DNA of 64,000 nucleotides from Mesorhizobium sp. (GCA_004020365.1 SAQR01000034.1:1-64000); one strand, 5' to 3'; numbered from the stretch's first letter, positions 50,400 to 59,989 are shown. Numbers and translations are program-made. The notes: a model not told the origin generated them from the letters alone.

Positions 50400-50573
50400 T
50401 CAGTCGATATGCACGGCCGGTGCCCCGGCTGCAACCTTCTGCGGCTTGCGCAGCAGGAGGACCAGCGGGAAAGCAACCAGCGTCACCACCAGCTTGAAGT
50501 CGTAGGAGGTCATCAGCGACAGCTGGTTGAGCAGCCGGTCGATCTGCGACAGCGCCATAAGCGTGCTCATCAT
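50400..50573 (-). pseudogene. C-terminal remnant of an MFS (DHA2/EmrB-type) efflux pump
   Basis: 57 codons reading MMSTLMALSQIDRLLNQLSL, then MTSYDFKLVVTLVAFPLVLL and LRKPQ resemble the last helix and tail of EmrB-type transporters (Q...Y.DVF.L....PLVLLLR). A stop codon directly precedes the ATG and no other part of the transporter is present. Probably not expressed as a functional protein. Confidence 0.5.
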
Positions 50574-50617
50574 TCAAGACGCGGCATTATGCCAGAAGCC
50601 GGCAAGTGTGCATGGCA

Positions 50618-51619
50618 TCATGAACGATTGCGAATGAGCATGGTGACCACGAAGAAAGCGCCGACCGAACTGGTGATGATGCCGATCGGCAGTTCCTGCG
50701 GCGGTAGCAGCGTGCGCGCCAGAAGGTCGCTTGCCAGCAGCAGCACCGCTCCGAACAGGGCGCAGCTTGCAATCAGGCGCAGATGCAGCGGGCCGGCCAG
50801 GGGCCGGGACAGATGCGGGATCATCAGCCCGACGAAACCGATGACACCTGCGACCGAGACCAGGATCGCCGTCGAGAATGCAGCGACGAGAAACGCCGTC
50901 CTGCGCATCCGCACAACCGGCACACCGAGGCTTTCGGCAGCATTCTCGCCGGCCAGGAAGGCGTCGAGCTTGCGATGGTTCCACAGCGCATAGGCAAGAA
51001 TGGTGCCCGCGCCAAGAGCAGCCAGCCCGACATTGTCCCACCGCGCCAGGCCGAGCCCGCCCATCGTCCAGAACAATACCGAGTGAGAGGCGCGCTGGTC
51101 TCCGGCGAAGACGAGATAGTTGGTCAGGGCGATGAACATGAAAGAGACGGCAAGCCCGGCCAGTATCAGCCGTTCGGGGCCTTGCCCCCTCACCCGCGAA
51201 ACCAGCAAAAGCACGATGCCGGCGGCCAAGATACCGCCGGTGAAGGCGGCAACCGGCAATGTCCAGATGCCGAAACGGTCGCCAAAAATGGTGATGACGG
51301 AAACAGCACCCGCCGCGGCACCGGAGGACAGGCCGAACAGGAACGGATCGGCGAGATCGTTTCGGGTTACCGTCTGCAGCACCGCGCCGATGACGCCCAG
51401 CCCGGCGCCAACACAAATGGCCATGATGGTGCGCGGCAGCCTGAGATCGACAACGATCCTTGCGACCGGACCTGACGCGACGTGTCCGTCCAGTCCGAGC
51501 GCAGCTACCACGTCGCTCAACGCTATGACCGTCGATCCATAGGCGATCGATAGCAGAGCAAGAGCGGCGATTGCTGCCGCTCCTGCTGCCATGGCCAATT
51601 CGAACGCCCTGTGGCGCAA
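50618..51619 (-). CDS. FecCD/BtuC-family ABC transporter permease
   Basis: 333 aa, about nine to ten transmembrane helices of the FecCD family. Diagnostic segments: LRLPRTIMAICVGAGLGVIGAVLQTVTRNDLADPFLFGLSSGAA, the LDAFLAGENAAESLGV coupling loop, and GVIGFVGLMIPHLSRPLAG near the C-terminus. Inner-membrane channel for a metal chelate or cobalamin. The TTG at 51619, two bases after the binding-protein stop, or the ATG at 51592 may be the start. Part of the riboswitch-controlled operon. Confidence 0.92.
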   Translation of the reverse strand: MRHRAFELAMAAGAAAIAALALLSIAYGSTVIALSDVVAALGLDGHVASGPVARIVVDLRLPRTIMAICVGAGLGVIGAVLQTVTRNDLADPFLFGLSSGAAAGAVSVITIFGDRFGIWTLPVAAFTGGILAAGIVLLLVSRVRGQGPERLILAGLAVSFMFIALTNYLVFAGDQRASHSVLFWTMGGLGLARWDNVGLAALGAGTILAYALWNHRKLDAFLAGENAAESLGVPVVRMRRTAFLVAAFSTAILVSVAGVIGFVGLMIPHLSRPLAGPLHLRLIASCALFGAVLLLASDLLARTLLPPQELPIGIITSSVGAFFVVTMLIRNRS

Positions 51620-51621
51620 TC

Positions 51622-52569
51622 TCAGAAGGCTTCCGGGTGCATCGCGCTGGCGATCTTGCCGATCGCCTCGATATTGGCAGGTCCGGGCGTCAGCTCGGCA
51701 TAGCGCAACGCGACGAAGCGCTCATTCCTGACCGCATCGGTCTCCTTCATTGCCGGATGGACTTTGAGGAAGTCGAGCAGTTTCCTGTAACCGCCGCCGT
51801 CCTGGTAGTCGAGCAGGATCAGGAACTGCGGATTGCGGGAAGCGACCGTTTCCCAATCCGTGTTGCCCCAACTCGTCTGCATGTCGGCCATGATGTTGTC
51901 GCCGCCGGCAGCGGCGATCATGGCGCTGGGGATCGCGAACTTGCCTGATGTGAAGGATTTGTCTTCGCCGGAGTCGTAGAGAAACACCCGCATCCTCCCG
52001 CGGCCGCCGACCTTTGCCGTGATATCGGCGAGTTGCGCTTTCCAGCCTGAAACGAGTTTTTTCGCCTCGGCTTCCTTGCCAAAAATCTTGCCGAGCTTTT
52101 CGATGTCGCCGTAGAGCAGGTCCATCGAGGCGGCGGGACGGTTGTTGTCGAGATGGACGCAGCTTTCCGTCAGCACCAGCGTCTTGATGCCGTGCGGCGC
52201 CAACGTATCTGGCGTTACCTCGCCGCCCGGCTTCATGCCGTAATACCAGCCGGCGAAGAAGAAATCGGGCTCGACCGCGACCAGGTTTTCGAGCGTCGGG
52301 TATTTCGGCGCGAGTTCCGGGATCGCGCCCTGCTCGGCCTTGAATTCCGGACCGACCTTGTACCATCCGGTGATGCCGGTGAGGCCGACGATCGACGGTT
52401 GCAGCCCCAGCGCGAAGGCCATCTCGGCCATGTTCATATCCTGGATGACGGCGCGCTTCGGCGCGGCGTCGAACGTCAGCGGCGTGCCGCAGCTGTCGAC
52501 TGTTACCGGGAAAGCGAAGGCGGTCTGGGCAATCAGCAGAGAGGCAAAAGACAGTGCGAGGCGTTTCAC
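51622..52569 (-). CDS. ABC transporter periplasmic binding protein (BtuF/FecB type)
   Basis: 315 aa; GTG at 52569 chosen because AAGGAGCAACATCC lies directly upstream and the signal peptide KRLALSFASLLIAQTAFAF then begins at residue 1. Class III binding protein: TVDSCGTPLTFDAAPKRAVI, AEMAFALGLQPSIVGLTGIT, NLVAVEPDFFFAGWYYGM, and SAMIAAAGGDNIMADM, joined by a long backbone helix. Binds iron-siderophore, haem or cobalamin; the cobalamin riboswitch upstream of the operon favours cobalamin or a precursor. Confidence 0.92.
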   Translation of the reverse strand: MKRLALSFASLLIAQTAFAFPVTVDSCGTPLTFDAAPKRAVIQDMNMAEMAFALGLQPSIVGLTGITGWYKVGPEFKAEQGAIPELAPKYPTLENLVAVEPDFFFAGWYYGMKPGGEVTPDTLAPHGIKTLVLTESCVHLDNNRPAASMDLLYGDIEKLGKIFGKEAEAKKLVSGWKAQLADITAKVGGRGRMRVFLYDSGEDKSFTSGKFAIPSAMIAAAGGDNIMADMQTSWGNTDWETVASRNPQFLILLDYQDGGGYRKLLDFLKVHPAMKETDAVRNERFVALRYAELTPGPANIEAIGKIASAMHPEAF

Positions 52570-52586
52570 GGATGTTGCTCCTTGGT

Positions 52587-53378
52587 TCAATCGGAAGAGG
52601 CACGGTTCGGTACTTCGAACACCGTGAGTTCGCGGTCTTCGGTCGGATGGCGCAGCCGAAGCACGTCGACGCCGAAAATCTCGCGGATCAACTGCTTGGT
52701 CAGCGCCTCGCGCGGACCGGCCAGCGCCTGCAGGCGGGCCTCGTTCATCACCGCGACCCTGGTGGCAAATGGCGTGACCAGCGACAGATCATGCAGCACC
52801 GCCACGACGGTCATGCCAAGCTGCGATACGAGTTCGAGAAGTTCGCTGCGGGCGCGCGGATCGAGATGATTGGTCGGTTCATCGAGGAACAGGATTTTCG
52901 GCTCCTGGGCGATGGCGCGCGCCAGCTGGGTGCGTTGCCGCTCACCACCCGATAGCGAGCCGATCGTGCGGCCGAGCAGCGGCAGCAGGCCGGTTCTGCG
53001 AAGCGCTTCGACGACGATGTCGCGTTGCTCGCTCCTGCGTCGCAAGCCGGCATGCGGCACCCGCCCAAGTCCGACGTAGTCGATCACGGCAAGCCGCGGA
53101 TCGGGCTGATCGGTCTGGCCGACGACCGCCATGTGCAGCGCCCGCTCGGCGGCCGAAAACGTCTCCAGCCGGCGTCCGGAAAATCTCACATCTCCCGCGC
53201 TCGGCCGCAGCGTGCCGCATAGCATCCGCAGCAGCGTCGTCTTGCCGGCGCCGTTGGGACCGATGATGGCGAGGCGGTCTCCCGCCGCGACCGAAAGACT
53301 GACCGCACTGACCAGGCGCTGGCCATTCGCCGTCGCGCTCAGTTCACGCGCTTCAAGAAGAGGCTGGCAGGCGTCCAA
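52587..53378 (-). CDS. ABC transporter ATP-binding protein (BtuD/FecE type)
   Basis: 263 aa. Walker A IGPNGAGKTTLLRML, signature LSGGERQRTQLARAIA, Walker B ILFLDEPTNHLD and the H-loop VLHDLSL are complete. Same length and order as FecE/BtuD/HmuV. First gene of the three-gene operon (ATPase, binding protein, permease), 17 bases ahead of the binding-protein start. A cobalamin riboswitch precedes it. Confidence 0.94.
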   Translation of the reverse strand: MDACQPLLEARELSATANGQRLVSAVSLSVAAGDRLAIIGPNGAGKTTLLRMLCGTLRPSAGDVRFSGRRLETFSAAERALHMAVVGQTDQPDPRLAVIDYVGLGRVPHAGLRRRSEQRDIVVEALRRTGLLPLLGRTIGSLSGGERQRTQLARAIAQEPKILFLDEPTNHLDPRARSELLELVSQLGMTVVAVLHDLSLVTPFATRVAVMNEARLQALAGPREALTKQLIREIFGVDVLRLRHPTEDRELTVFEVPNRASSD

Positions 53379-53469
53379 CTTACCGTCACTTTCTCAAATG
53401 GCGACGGAAGGAAGCTGGACCGGCCGACAAGACCGATGTCCACGTCTCCTCCCGGCACACCCCGTCCGG

Positions 53470-53680
53470 TCAACTCGTGCGATGGCAGGTCTCCTGGCTT
53501 GCGGGTCGTTGCGCCATCCTGCCTTCCCAGCCTTGCCGGCCAGTGGCATTTCGGATTTTGCTCGCCGCTTACAGTTGCGGGGGCAGCCACGGCCTCGATC
53601 CGAAGACCTCACCGTGTTCCCTTTTCACCCTTCGCCTTTCGGCTTGGGGACCATCAGTCAGCCACCCTAGTTTTCCGCCA
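53470..53680 (-). ncRNA. Cobalamin riboswitch
   Basis: Read on the minus strand, the region shows the conserved cobalamin riboswitch core in order: GGTGAAAAGGGAACACGGTG, the core GCCGTGGCTGCCCCCGCAAC then TGTAAGCGG, GCCACTGG, GGGAAGGC, and the B12 box AGCCAGGAGACCTGCC (about 53,484-53,499). It ends about 95 bases ahead of the ATPase gene, so adenosyl- or methylcobalamin should switch off the importer when plentiful. This is the best evidence for the transporter's substrate class. Confidence 0.93.
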
Positions 53681-53744
53681 ATCCCAGCGCAATGGCTTTG
53701 ATTGGGCCCGCACGCACCGTCATGCCGGCGGGTCGTAAGTTTAT

Positions 53745-53757
53745 GTAATAACATTAC
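53745..53757. promoter_or_regulatory. AT-rich inverted repeat, metalloregulator-like
   Basis: GTAAT-AAC-ATTAC stands out in GC-rich DNA between the riboswitch transcript and the divergent efflux operon. Shape and composition are reminiscent of Fur/Zur-family sites in alphaproteobacteria; no firm match is claimed. The remaining leader to 54,046 shows an open frame without family resemblance. Confidence 0.3.
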
Positions 53758-54046
53758 CTATCAGGCGCTACGTTTTGCTGTCAACACCCGGCAGACAGTG
53801 TTCTGGTTTTTTCCCGGGGGACCGTTCAACGGGCCAGCATGGAAGGGGTCGGTCGCCAAAACATCGGAAAATTTTCAGAATCCGATCGGGATTTCAGCGC
53901 CCGAAAAGCCGAATGAAAGCGTGCTGGTGAACGGGCCAATTGACCTGTGTTTTCGCGCCAAGGCGCCCGGCCCCGTCTCCAGTCAAGGATCATTGCCGGC
54001 TGTCGCGCCCGTTCCGGCGCCGGCCGCAACATGGATAGGAGACAAC

Positions 54047-55180
54047 ATGACTGCAGCATCCAACAGCAGGTTGAAACGTGGCCTCGTCGGCGTATCGATC
54101 GCGGCGCTCGCCTGCGCCGCCGCCGTCACCTGGTACGCTGCCAAGGGCGAGGCCGCGAGCGCAAAACCGGATTTGCCGGAAGCCAGGCTGGTCAAGGCCG
54201 TGACGGTGAAGCCGGCGCCGCAGGCGGATAGCCGCCTCGCCATCGGCGAGATCCGCCCGCAGCGCGAGAGCGATCTCGGCTTCCGCTTGTCCGGCAAGCT
54301 CGTGCAGCGCACGGCAGCAGTAGGCCAGATGGTCAGGAAGGGCGAAGTGCTCGCCCGCATCGACGACCAGGACTATCGCAACCGCTTGCGCAGCGCCGAG
54401 GCCGATGTCGCGGCGGCGCAGGCCGTGCTGGTCGAGGCGAGTGCCGCAGAGGTCCGCCTCGGAGCGCTGCTCGCCAAAGGCTTCACGACGCGCGCCAGCT
54501 ATGATGCGACGCTGAAGAACCTCCGCTCGGCGCAGGCCAAGCTGGACTCGGCAAGGATTGGCTTGGAGATGGCCAGGGATCAGCTCGCCTATACCGAACT
54601 GCACGCGGATTTCGACGGCGTGGTGACGGCGACCGGCGCTGAGGAAGGCCAGCTCGTCAATGTCGGGCAGATGGTCGTGCGCATCGCCGATCCGCAAGCC
54701 CGCGACGCCGTCTTCTCGATCGCCGAGGCAGCTTTCTCGAATGGCCGCAGGGCCGGGCATCGGCCGGAGATCATGGTCTCGCTGCTCAGCAACCCGACGA
54801 TCTCGACATCCGGCGTCATCCGCGAGGTATCGCCGGTGGCCGATGCCGCCACCCGCACCTTCCAAGTGAAGGTTTCGCTGCGCAACGCCCCGGACGAAAT
54901 GCGCTTTGGCAGCAGCGTCGCGGGCCGTGTCAACGAATCCAGCGCGCCTGTCGTGGTGCTGCCGGGAAGTGCGCTGTTCGACAAGGACGGCAAGCCGGCC
55001 GTGTGGATTGTGAGCGCTTCGTCGGCCGTCGAACTGAAGCCCGTCGTCATTGCCCGTTATGAGACCGAGCGGGTCGTCGTCAGCGGCGGCCTGGCCGAAG
55101 GCGACGTTGTCGTAACCGCCGGCATCAACCGGCTGCGCGAACACGAAAAGGTTCGCATCGCGGCAGGAGAAGCCAGATGA
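54047..55180 (+). CDS. RND efflux periplasmic adaptor (membrane fusion protein)
   Basis: 377 aa; ATG at 54047 with ATAGGAGACAAC upstream. An N-terminal membrane anchor (GLVGVSIAALACAAAVTWYA) is followed by an HlyD/AcrA-type adaptor: lipoyl half SDLGFRLSGKLVQRTAAVGQ then MVRKGEVLARIDD, a coiled-coil hairpin (QDYRNRLRSAEADVAAAQAV to AQAKLDSARIGLEMARDQLA), second lipoyl half FDGVVTATGAEEGQLVNVGQ and beta-barrel. Bridges the RND pump to an outer-membrane channel. Its stop overlaps the start of the FAD monooxygenase gene by four bases. Confidence 0.94.
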   Translation: MTAASNSRLKRGLVGVSIAALACAAAVTWYAAKGEAASAKPDLPEARLVKAVTVKPAPQADSRLAIGEIRPQRESDLGFRLSGKLVQRTAAVGQMVRKGEVLARIDDQDYRNRLRSAEADVAAAQAVLVEASAAEVRLGALLAKGFTTRASYDATLKNLRSAQAKLDSARIGLEMARDQLAYTELHADFDGVVTATGAEEGQLVNVGQMVVRIADPQARDAVFSIAEAAFSNGRRAGHRPEIMVSLLSNPTISTSGVIREVSPVADAATRTFQVKVSLRNAPDEMRFGSSVAGRVNESSAPVVVLPGSALFDKDGKPAVWIVSASSAVELKPVVIARYETERVVVSGGLAEGDVVVTAGINRLREHEKVRIAAGEAR

Positions 55181-56751
55181 GCCCGTCACAAACGAAAATC
55201 CTGATCGCCGGCGCCGGACCAACCGGGCTGACACTTGCCCTTTGGCTCACCCGTCTCGGCGTGCCGGTCCGCATCTTCGACAAGGCCGCAGGTCCGGGCG
55301 AGACATCGCGCGCGCTCGCCGTCCAGGCCCGCACGCTCGAATTCCACCGCCAGATCGGCACCGTCGAGGACGTGCTTGCCGCCGGCGTGCGGCTGGAGCA
55401 ACTCACTTTGCGCACGCCGGCCGGCATTGCCGCAAGGCTGCCGCTCTCCGACTTCGGCCGCGGCATCAGCCCGTACTCCTTCGCATTCGCGCTGCCGCAA
55501 GACATTCACGAGCGCATCCTGATCACGCATCTCGAGCGCACCGGGGTTCGAGTCGAGCGCAACACCGAGCTGGTCGCCTTCGAGGACAGGACCGGTTCGG
55601 TTGTCGCTACATTGCGCAATGGCGGTGTGACCGAGACAGTCTGTGCCGCCTATCTCGTCGGTTGCGACGGCGCACGCAGCGCCGTGCGGCATGGGCTAAA
55701 TATCGGCTTCCCGGGTGGCACCTACGAACAGGCCTTCTACGTCGCCGATGTGACGGGCAGCGGCGCCGTCACCCGCAACGGCATGGACACCACGGTCAGC
55801 GCTTACGGTTTCGCGATCGCCATGCCGGTCAGGCAATCCGGTTCACTGCGTCTGATCGGCATCGTGCCGAAGGCGCATGAAGCCGACGAGACGATCACCT
55901 TCGAGGCAATTCGCGCCGATGTCGAGCGCGACACCGGCATCAAGGTCACCGAAGTCAACTGGTTCTCGACCTACCGCGTCCACCACCGCGTTGCCGAACG
56001 CTTCCGCGTCGGCCACGTGTTCCTCTGCGGCGATGCCGGCCACATCCACAGCCCGGCCGGCGGCCAAGGCATGAACACCGGCATGGGCGATGCGGTCAAC
56101 CTGGGCTGGAAGCTCGCTGCCGTGGTTCAAGGCCGTGCCGATCAGCGCCTGCTCGACAGCTACGAGCCGGAGCGCATCGCCTTTGCCCGGAAGTTGATCG
56201 AGAGCACCGACACGGCGTTCCGCTTCATCACCAGCCGATCGCGCCTGGTAGGCCTGTTTCGCCGCTATTTGATGCCAAAGATCCTGAAAGTCCTGTTGCA
56301 CACGTCGTTCGGCTCGCGCGCCTTCTTCGACCTGATATCGCAGATCGCGATCCACTACCGCTCCGGGCCAATCAGTTCCGGCACGGCCGGGAAAATCAGC
56401 GGCGGCGACCGCCTCCCCTATGTCCTTACCGCCAGCGGCAACAATTTCGAGCCGCTGCGCTCGCTGGACTGGCAGGTGCATGTCTATGGCGAGGCGAATG
56501 CCGAGTTCCGGGCGATGCTGGCCCCGACCGGCATTCCCGTCCACGTCTTCGCCTGGTCCGACATGGCCAAGGCAGCGGGCCTGCATCGTGACGGTGCCTA
56601 TCTGGTGCGGCCCGACGGCCATGTCGCGCTGGCCTCGCCGGTGCAGGAGGCAGCAGCGTTCCAGCGCTATCTCGCGACGCTCTCGCTCCGGCCAAGGCTG
56701 GCCGAGCGCGCGCCCTATCGGGTTGCAGGCACCATGCACAGCCTGGCCTGA
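55177..56751 (+). CDS. FAD-dependent aromatic monooxygenase (PheA/TfdB type) inside the RND operon
   Basis: 524 aa. FAD Rossmann motif ILIAGAGPTGLTLALWLTRLG, DG motif LVGCDGARSAVRHGL, and the second FAD-phosphate motif VFLCGDAGHIHSPAGGQGMN then TGMGDAVNLGWKL. The C-terminal ~150 residues match the thioredoxin-like tail of larger phenol/rifampicin-type hydroxylases. Uses NAD(P)H and O2 to hydroxylate an aromatic or polyketide-like compound. ATGA overlap with the adaptor gene couples translation; a 12-base-pair hairpin separates it from the pump gene. Confidence 0.92.
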   Translation: MSPSQTKILIAGAGPTGLTLALWLTRLGVPVRIFDKAAGPGETSRALAVQARTLEFHRQIGTVEDVLAAGVRLEQLTLRTPAGIAARLPLSDFGRGISPYSFAFALPQDIHERILITHLERTGVRVERNTELVAFEDRTGSVVATLRNGGVTETVCAAYLVGCDGARSAVRHGLNIGFPGGTYEQAFYVADVTGSGAVTRNGMDTTVSAYGFAIAMPVRQSGSLRLIGIVPKAHEADETITFEAIRADVERDTGIKVTEVNWFSTYRVHHRVAERFRVGHVFLCGDAGHIHSPAGGQGMNTGMGDAVNLGWKLAAVVQGRADQRLLDSYEPERIAFARKLIESTDTAFRFITSRSRLVGLFRRYLMPKILKVLLHTSFGSRAFFDLISQIAIHYRSGPISSGTAGKISGGDRLPYVLTASGNNFEPLRSLDWQVHVYGEANAEFRAMLAPTGIPVHVFAWSDMAKAAGLHRDGAYLVRPDGHVALASPVQEAAAFQRYLATLSLRPRLAERAPYRVAGTMHSLA

Positions 56752-56755
56752 CAGT

Positions 56756-56784
56756 TGCTGCGCCCGCCGATCGCGGGCGCAGCA
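56756..56784 (+). promoter_or_regulatory. Intercistronic hairpin in the RND operon
   Basis: TGCTGCGCCCGC-CGATC-GCGGGCGCAGCA, a perfect 12-base stem four bases past the monooxygenase stop. No T-run follows, so it is more likely an mRNA stability or partial attenuation structure than a terminator. A second, smaller stem GCGCGCC-AGAC-GGCGCGC precedes the pump gene. Confidence 0.65.
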
Positions 56785-56865
56785 CCGACAGACCTTCAAT
56801 AGCACAACGTAGCCGGCGTCGGCCGGCCGCGCGCCAGACGGCGCGCGCCATCAAGGAGTCGCATC

Positions 56866-59800
56866 ATGACCAGCTTCAACCTTTCCGAATGGGCGCTGCG
56901 CCACAAGAGCTTCGTGATCTACCTGATGATCGCGGCCGCGCTCGCCGGTATGTTTGCCTATACGGGCCTCGGCCGCGAAGAGGACCCGCCCTTCACCATC
57001 AAGACCATGGTGGTCAAGACTTTATGGCCGGGCGCCACGACCAGCGACACGGTCGAACAGATCACCGATCGCATCGAGAAGAAGCTCGAGGAGCTTCCCA
57101 ATCTCGACTACGTCAAGAGCTACACCAAGCCCGGCGAATCCGTGGTCTTCGTCAACCTGAAGGACACGGTGGCGGCCGATCAGGTGCAGCCGCTCTGGTA
57201 CCAGGTGCGCAAGAAGCTCGACGATATCAAGTCGACGATGCCTTCCGACGTGCAGGGTCCCTTCTACAATGATGAGTTCGGCGACACCTATTCGCTGATC
57301 TACGCGCTCACCTCCGACGGCATCAGCCATCGTGAGTTGAAGGACCTGGCCAGCAGCCTGCGCGCCGGGCTGCTGACGGTGCCCGACGTCGCCAAGGTCG
57401 ACCTGATCGGCCAGCAGGACGAAAAGATCTATCTCGAATTCTCGACGCAGAAGGTCGCCGCACTCGGGCTCGACGTCGGCACGCTGTCGCAGGCGCTGCA
57501 GGCGCAGAACGCGCTGACCCCGAGCGGCACGGTCGATGCCGGCCCCGAACGCATCGCCATCCGGGTCTCGGGCAGCTTCACCTCCGAGGAGAGCCTGAGG
57601 GCGATCAACTTCTATGCCAACGGCCGCTATTTCAGCCTGGGTGATATTGCCGAGGTCAAGCGCGCCTATTCCGACCCGCCACAGCCGATGTTCCGCTTCA
57701 ACGGCAAGCCGGCTCTCGGCATCGCCATCTCGATGACATCAGGCGGCGATGCGCTGGCGCTCGGCGAGAACGTCAAGGAGAAGGTGCACGAGATGGCGGC
57801 CGAACTGCCTGTCGGCGTCGAGCTCGGCCTGGTCGCCGACCAGTCGCATGTGGTCGAAGAATCCGTCGGCGAGTTCACCAAGAGCCTTGGCGAAGCCATC
57901 GCCATCGTGCTCGGAGTCAGCTTCCTGGCGCTCGGCTGGCGTCCGGGCATCGTGGTGGCCGTCGCCATCCCGCTGGTGCTGGCGATCACCTTCGTCACCA
58001 TGGAGTATTTCGGCATCTCGCTGCAGCGCATCTCGCTCGGCGCGCTGATCATCGCTCTCGGCCTTCTGGTCGACGACGCCATGATCGCGGTCGAGATGAT
58101 GATTTCCAAAATGGAGGAAGGCTACGACCGGATCTCGGCCGCCACCTATGCCTACACCTCGACCGCTTTCCCGATGCTCACCGGCACGCTGGTGACGATT
58201 GCCGGCTTCGTGCCGGTCGGCTTCGCCAAGAGCGGCGCTGGCGAATACTGCTTCTCACTGTTCGCAGTCGTTGGCATAGCGCTGATCGTTTCCTGGGTCG
58301 TCGCGGTGATGTTCACGCCACTGACCGGCGTCGTCCTGCTGCCTGAGCGAATCAACGGCCATGGCAGCCACGAGCCCTCGCGCCTGGCGCGCGGCTTCCG
58401 CGTGCTGCTCGAAACGGCAATGCGGGCGAAGTGGATGGTGCTGTCGGCGACCGCCGGGCTGTTCGCGCTCTCGGTCGTGGCCATGGGCTTTGTCGGTCAG
58501 GAGTTCTTCCCCAAATCCGACCGGCCCGAAATCATGGTCGATCTCACCTTGCCGCAGACGGCGTCGATCAAGGCGACCGACGAGGTCGTGGACCGGGTCG
58601 AGAAGCTGCTCGCCGCCGATCCCGACATCGAGCACTGGAGCTTCTATGTCGGCCAGGGCGCAGTCCGCTTTTACCTGCCGCTCGATGCGCAGCTCGCCAA
58701 CGACTTCTTCGCCCAGGCGGTGGTCGTGACCAAGGGGCACGCCGTGCGCCAGGCCGTGATCGATCGGCTGGAAAAGTCGCTCTCCAGCGGCTTCGACAAC
58801 GTCTTGACCCGTGTCACGCCGCTCGAACTCGGACCGCCAGTCGGCTGGCCGTTGAAGTTCCGAGTCAGCGGGCCGGACCCGGACAAGACGCGCAGCCTGG
58901 CACAGCAGTTCGCACAGGTCCTGGGCAGCAATGGTTCCGTGCGCAATATCAACTACGACTGGAACGAGCCTGCCAAGGTCATCAAGGTCGAGGTGGACCA
59001 GGACAGGGCGCGCGCGCTGGGCATCTCCTCGCAGCAGCTTGCCGACACGATCAATTCGATCCTGTCAGGGTCGAAGATCACGCAGATGCGCGACGATAGC
59101 TATCTGGTCGACATCGTGGCCCGTGCCGTGCAGTCGGAACGCGCCGACATCGACACGCTGCGCACGCTGACCCTCAGCGCGTCGGGCGGACGCCGCGTGC
59201 CGCTCGACCAGGTCGCCTCGCTGTCCTACCAGACCGAGGCGCCGCTGATCTGGCGCCGAGGCCGTCTGCCGACAGTGACCGTGCAGGCCGACGTCATGCC
59301 GGGCGCCGATGCCGTCTCCGTGGTGCGCAAGCTCGACAGCGCGATCGCTGCCTTCAAGGCGGATCTGCCGGCCCGCTACAGCGTCGAACAGGGCGGCGTC
59401 ATGGAAGACAGCGCCAAGGCGCAGGCGAGCATCTTCGTCGTCTTCCCGCTGATGCTGTTCATCATGACCACCGTGCTGATGATCCAGCTGATGAGCTTCC
59501 AGCGTCTGGTGCTGGTGCTGCTCACCGCTCCGCTGGCGCTGATCGGCGTTGCCGGCGCGCTGCTGATGTCGGGAGCACCGATGGGCTTCGTCGCCATTCT
59601 CGGCGTCATGTCGCTGATCGGCATGGTGATCCGCAACTCGGTCATCCTGATCACGCAGATCGACCAGCACATCGCTTCCGGCGAGGAGCCGTGGTCGGCG
59701 GTGATCAGCGCCACCGCGCATCGGCTGCGGCCGATCCTGCTGACGGCGGCGGCGGCCATCTTCGGCATGATCCCAATCGCGCCGACGGTGTTTTGGGGCC

Positions 59801-59967
59801 CGATGGCCTATGCGGTGATGGGCGGCCTGATGGTGGCGACGGTGCTGACGCTGATCTTCCTGCCGACCCTCTACGTCGCGTGGTTCGGCATCAAGGCACC
59901 GGCGGAAGCGCTTCCGGCGGCTCAGCCCATCGAGGCGGTCGCCGAACCGCAGCCACTGGCCGCCTGA
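56866..59967 (+). CDS. RND multidrug efflux pump (AcrB/MexF-like permease)
   Basis: 1033 aa, standard HAE-RND length. Helix 1 (HKSFVIYLMIAAALAGMFAY), the large porter loops, the helix 4 proton-relay segment GALIIALGLLVDDAMIAVEM with its Asp pair, helix 10-11 region GVMSLIGMVIRNSVILITQI, and RLRPILLTAAAAIFGMIPIA are all present. Exports drugs, solvents or plant phenolics, powered by proton flow. Works with the upstream adaptor; the outer membrane channel must be encoded elsewhere. SD AAGGAGTCGCATC. Confidence 0.95.
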   Translation: MTSFNLSEWALRHKSFVIYLMIAAALAGMFAYTGLGREEDPPFTIKTMVVKTLWPGATTSDTVEQITDRIEKKLEELPNLDYVKSYTKPGESVVFVNLKDTVAADQVQPLWYQVRKKLDDIKSTMPSDVQGPFYNDEFGDTYSLIYALTSDGISHRELKDLASSLRAGLLTVPDVAKVDLIGQQDEKIYLEFSTQKVAALGLDVGTLSQALQAQNALTPSGTVDAGPERIAIRVSGSFTSEESLRAINFYANGRYFSLGDIAEVKRAYSDPPQPMFRFNGKPALGIAISMTSGGDALALGENVKEKVHEMAAELPVGVELGLVADQSHVVEESVGEFTKSLGEAIAIVLGVSFLALGWRPGIVVAVAIPLVLAITFVTMEYFGISLQRISLGALIIALGLLVDDAMIAVEMMISKMEEGYDRISAATYAYTSTAFPMLTGTLVTIAGFVPVGFAKSGAGEYCFSLFAVVGIALIVSWVVAVMFTPLTGVVLLPERINGHGSHEPSRLARGFRVLLETAMRAKWMVLSATAGLFALSVVAMGFVGQEFFPKSDRPEIMVDLTLPQTASIKATDEVVDRVEKLLAADPDIEHWSFYVGQGAVRFYLPLDAQLANDFFAQAVVVTKGHAVRQAVIDRLEKSLSSGFDNVLTRVTPLELGPPVGWPLKFRVSGPDPDKTRSLAQQFAQVLGSNGSVRNINYDWNEPAKVIKVEVDQDRARALGISSQQLADTINSILSGSKITQMRDDSYLVDIVARAVQSERADIDTLRTLTLSASGGRRVPLDQVASLSYQTEAPLIWRRGRLPTVTVQADVMPGADAVSVVRKLDSAIAAFKADLPARYSVEQGGVMEDSAKAQASIFVVFPLMLFIMTTVLMIQLMSFQRLVLVLLTAPLALIGVAGALLMSGAPMGFVAILGVMSLIGMVIRNSVILITQIDQHIASGEEPWSAVISATAHRLRPILLTAAAAIFGMIPIAPTVFWGPMAYAVMGGLMVATVLTLIFLPTLYVAWFGIKAPAEALPAAQPIEAVAEPQPLAA

Positions 59968-59989
59968 CGCGGCCAGCATCCCGGCAAAC

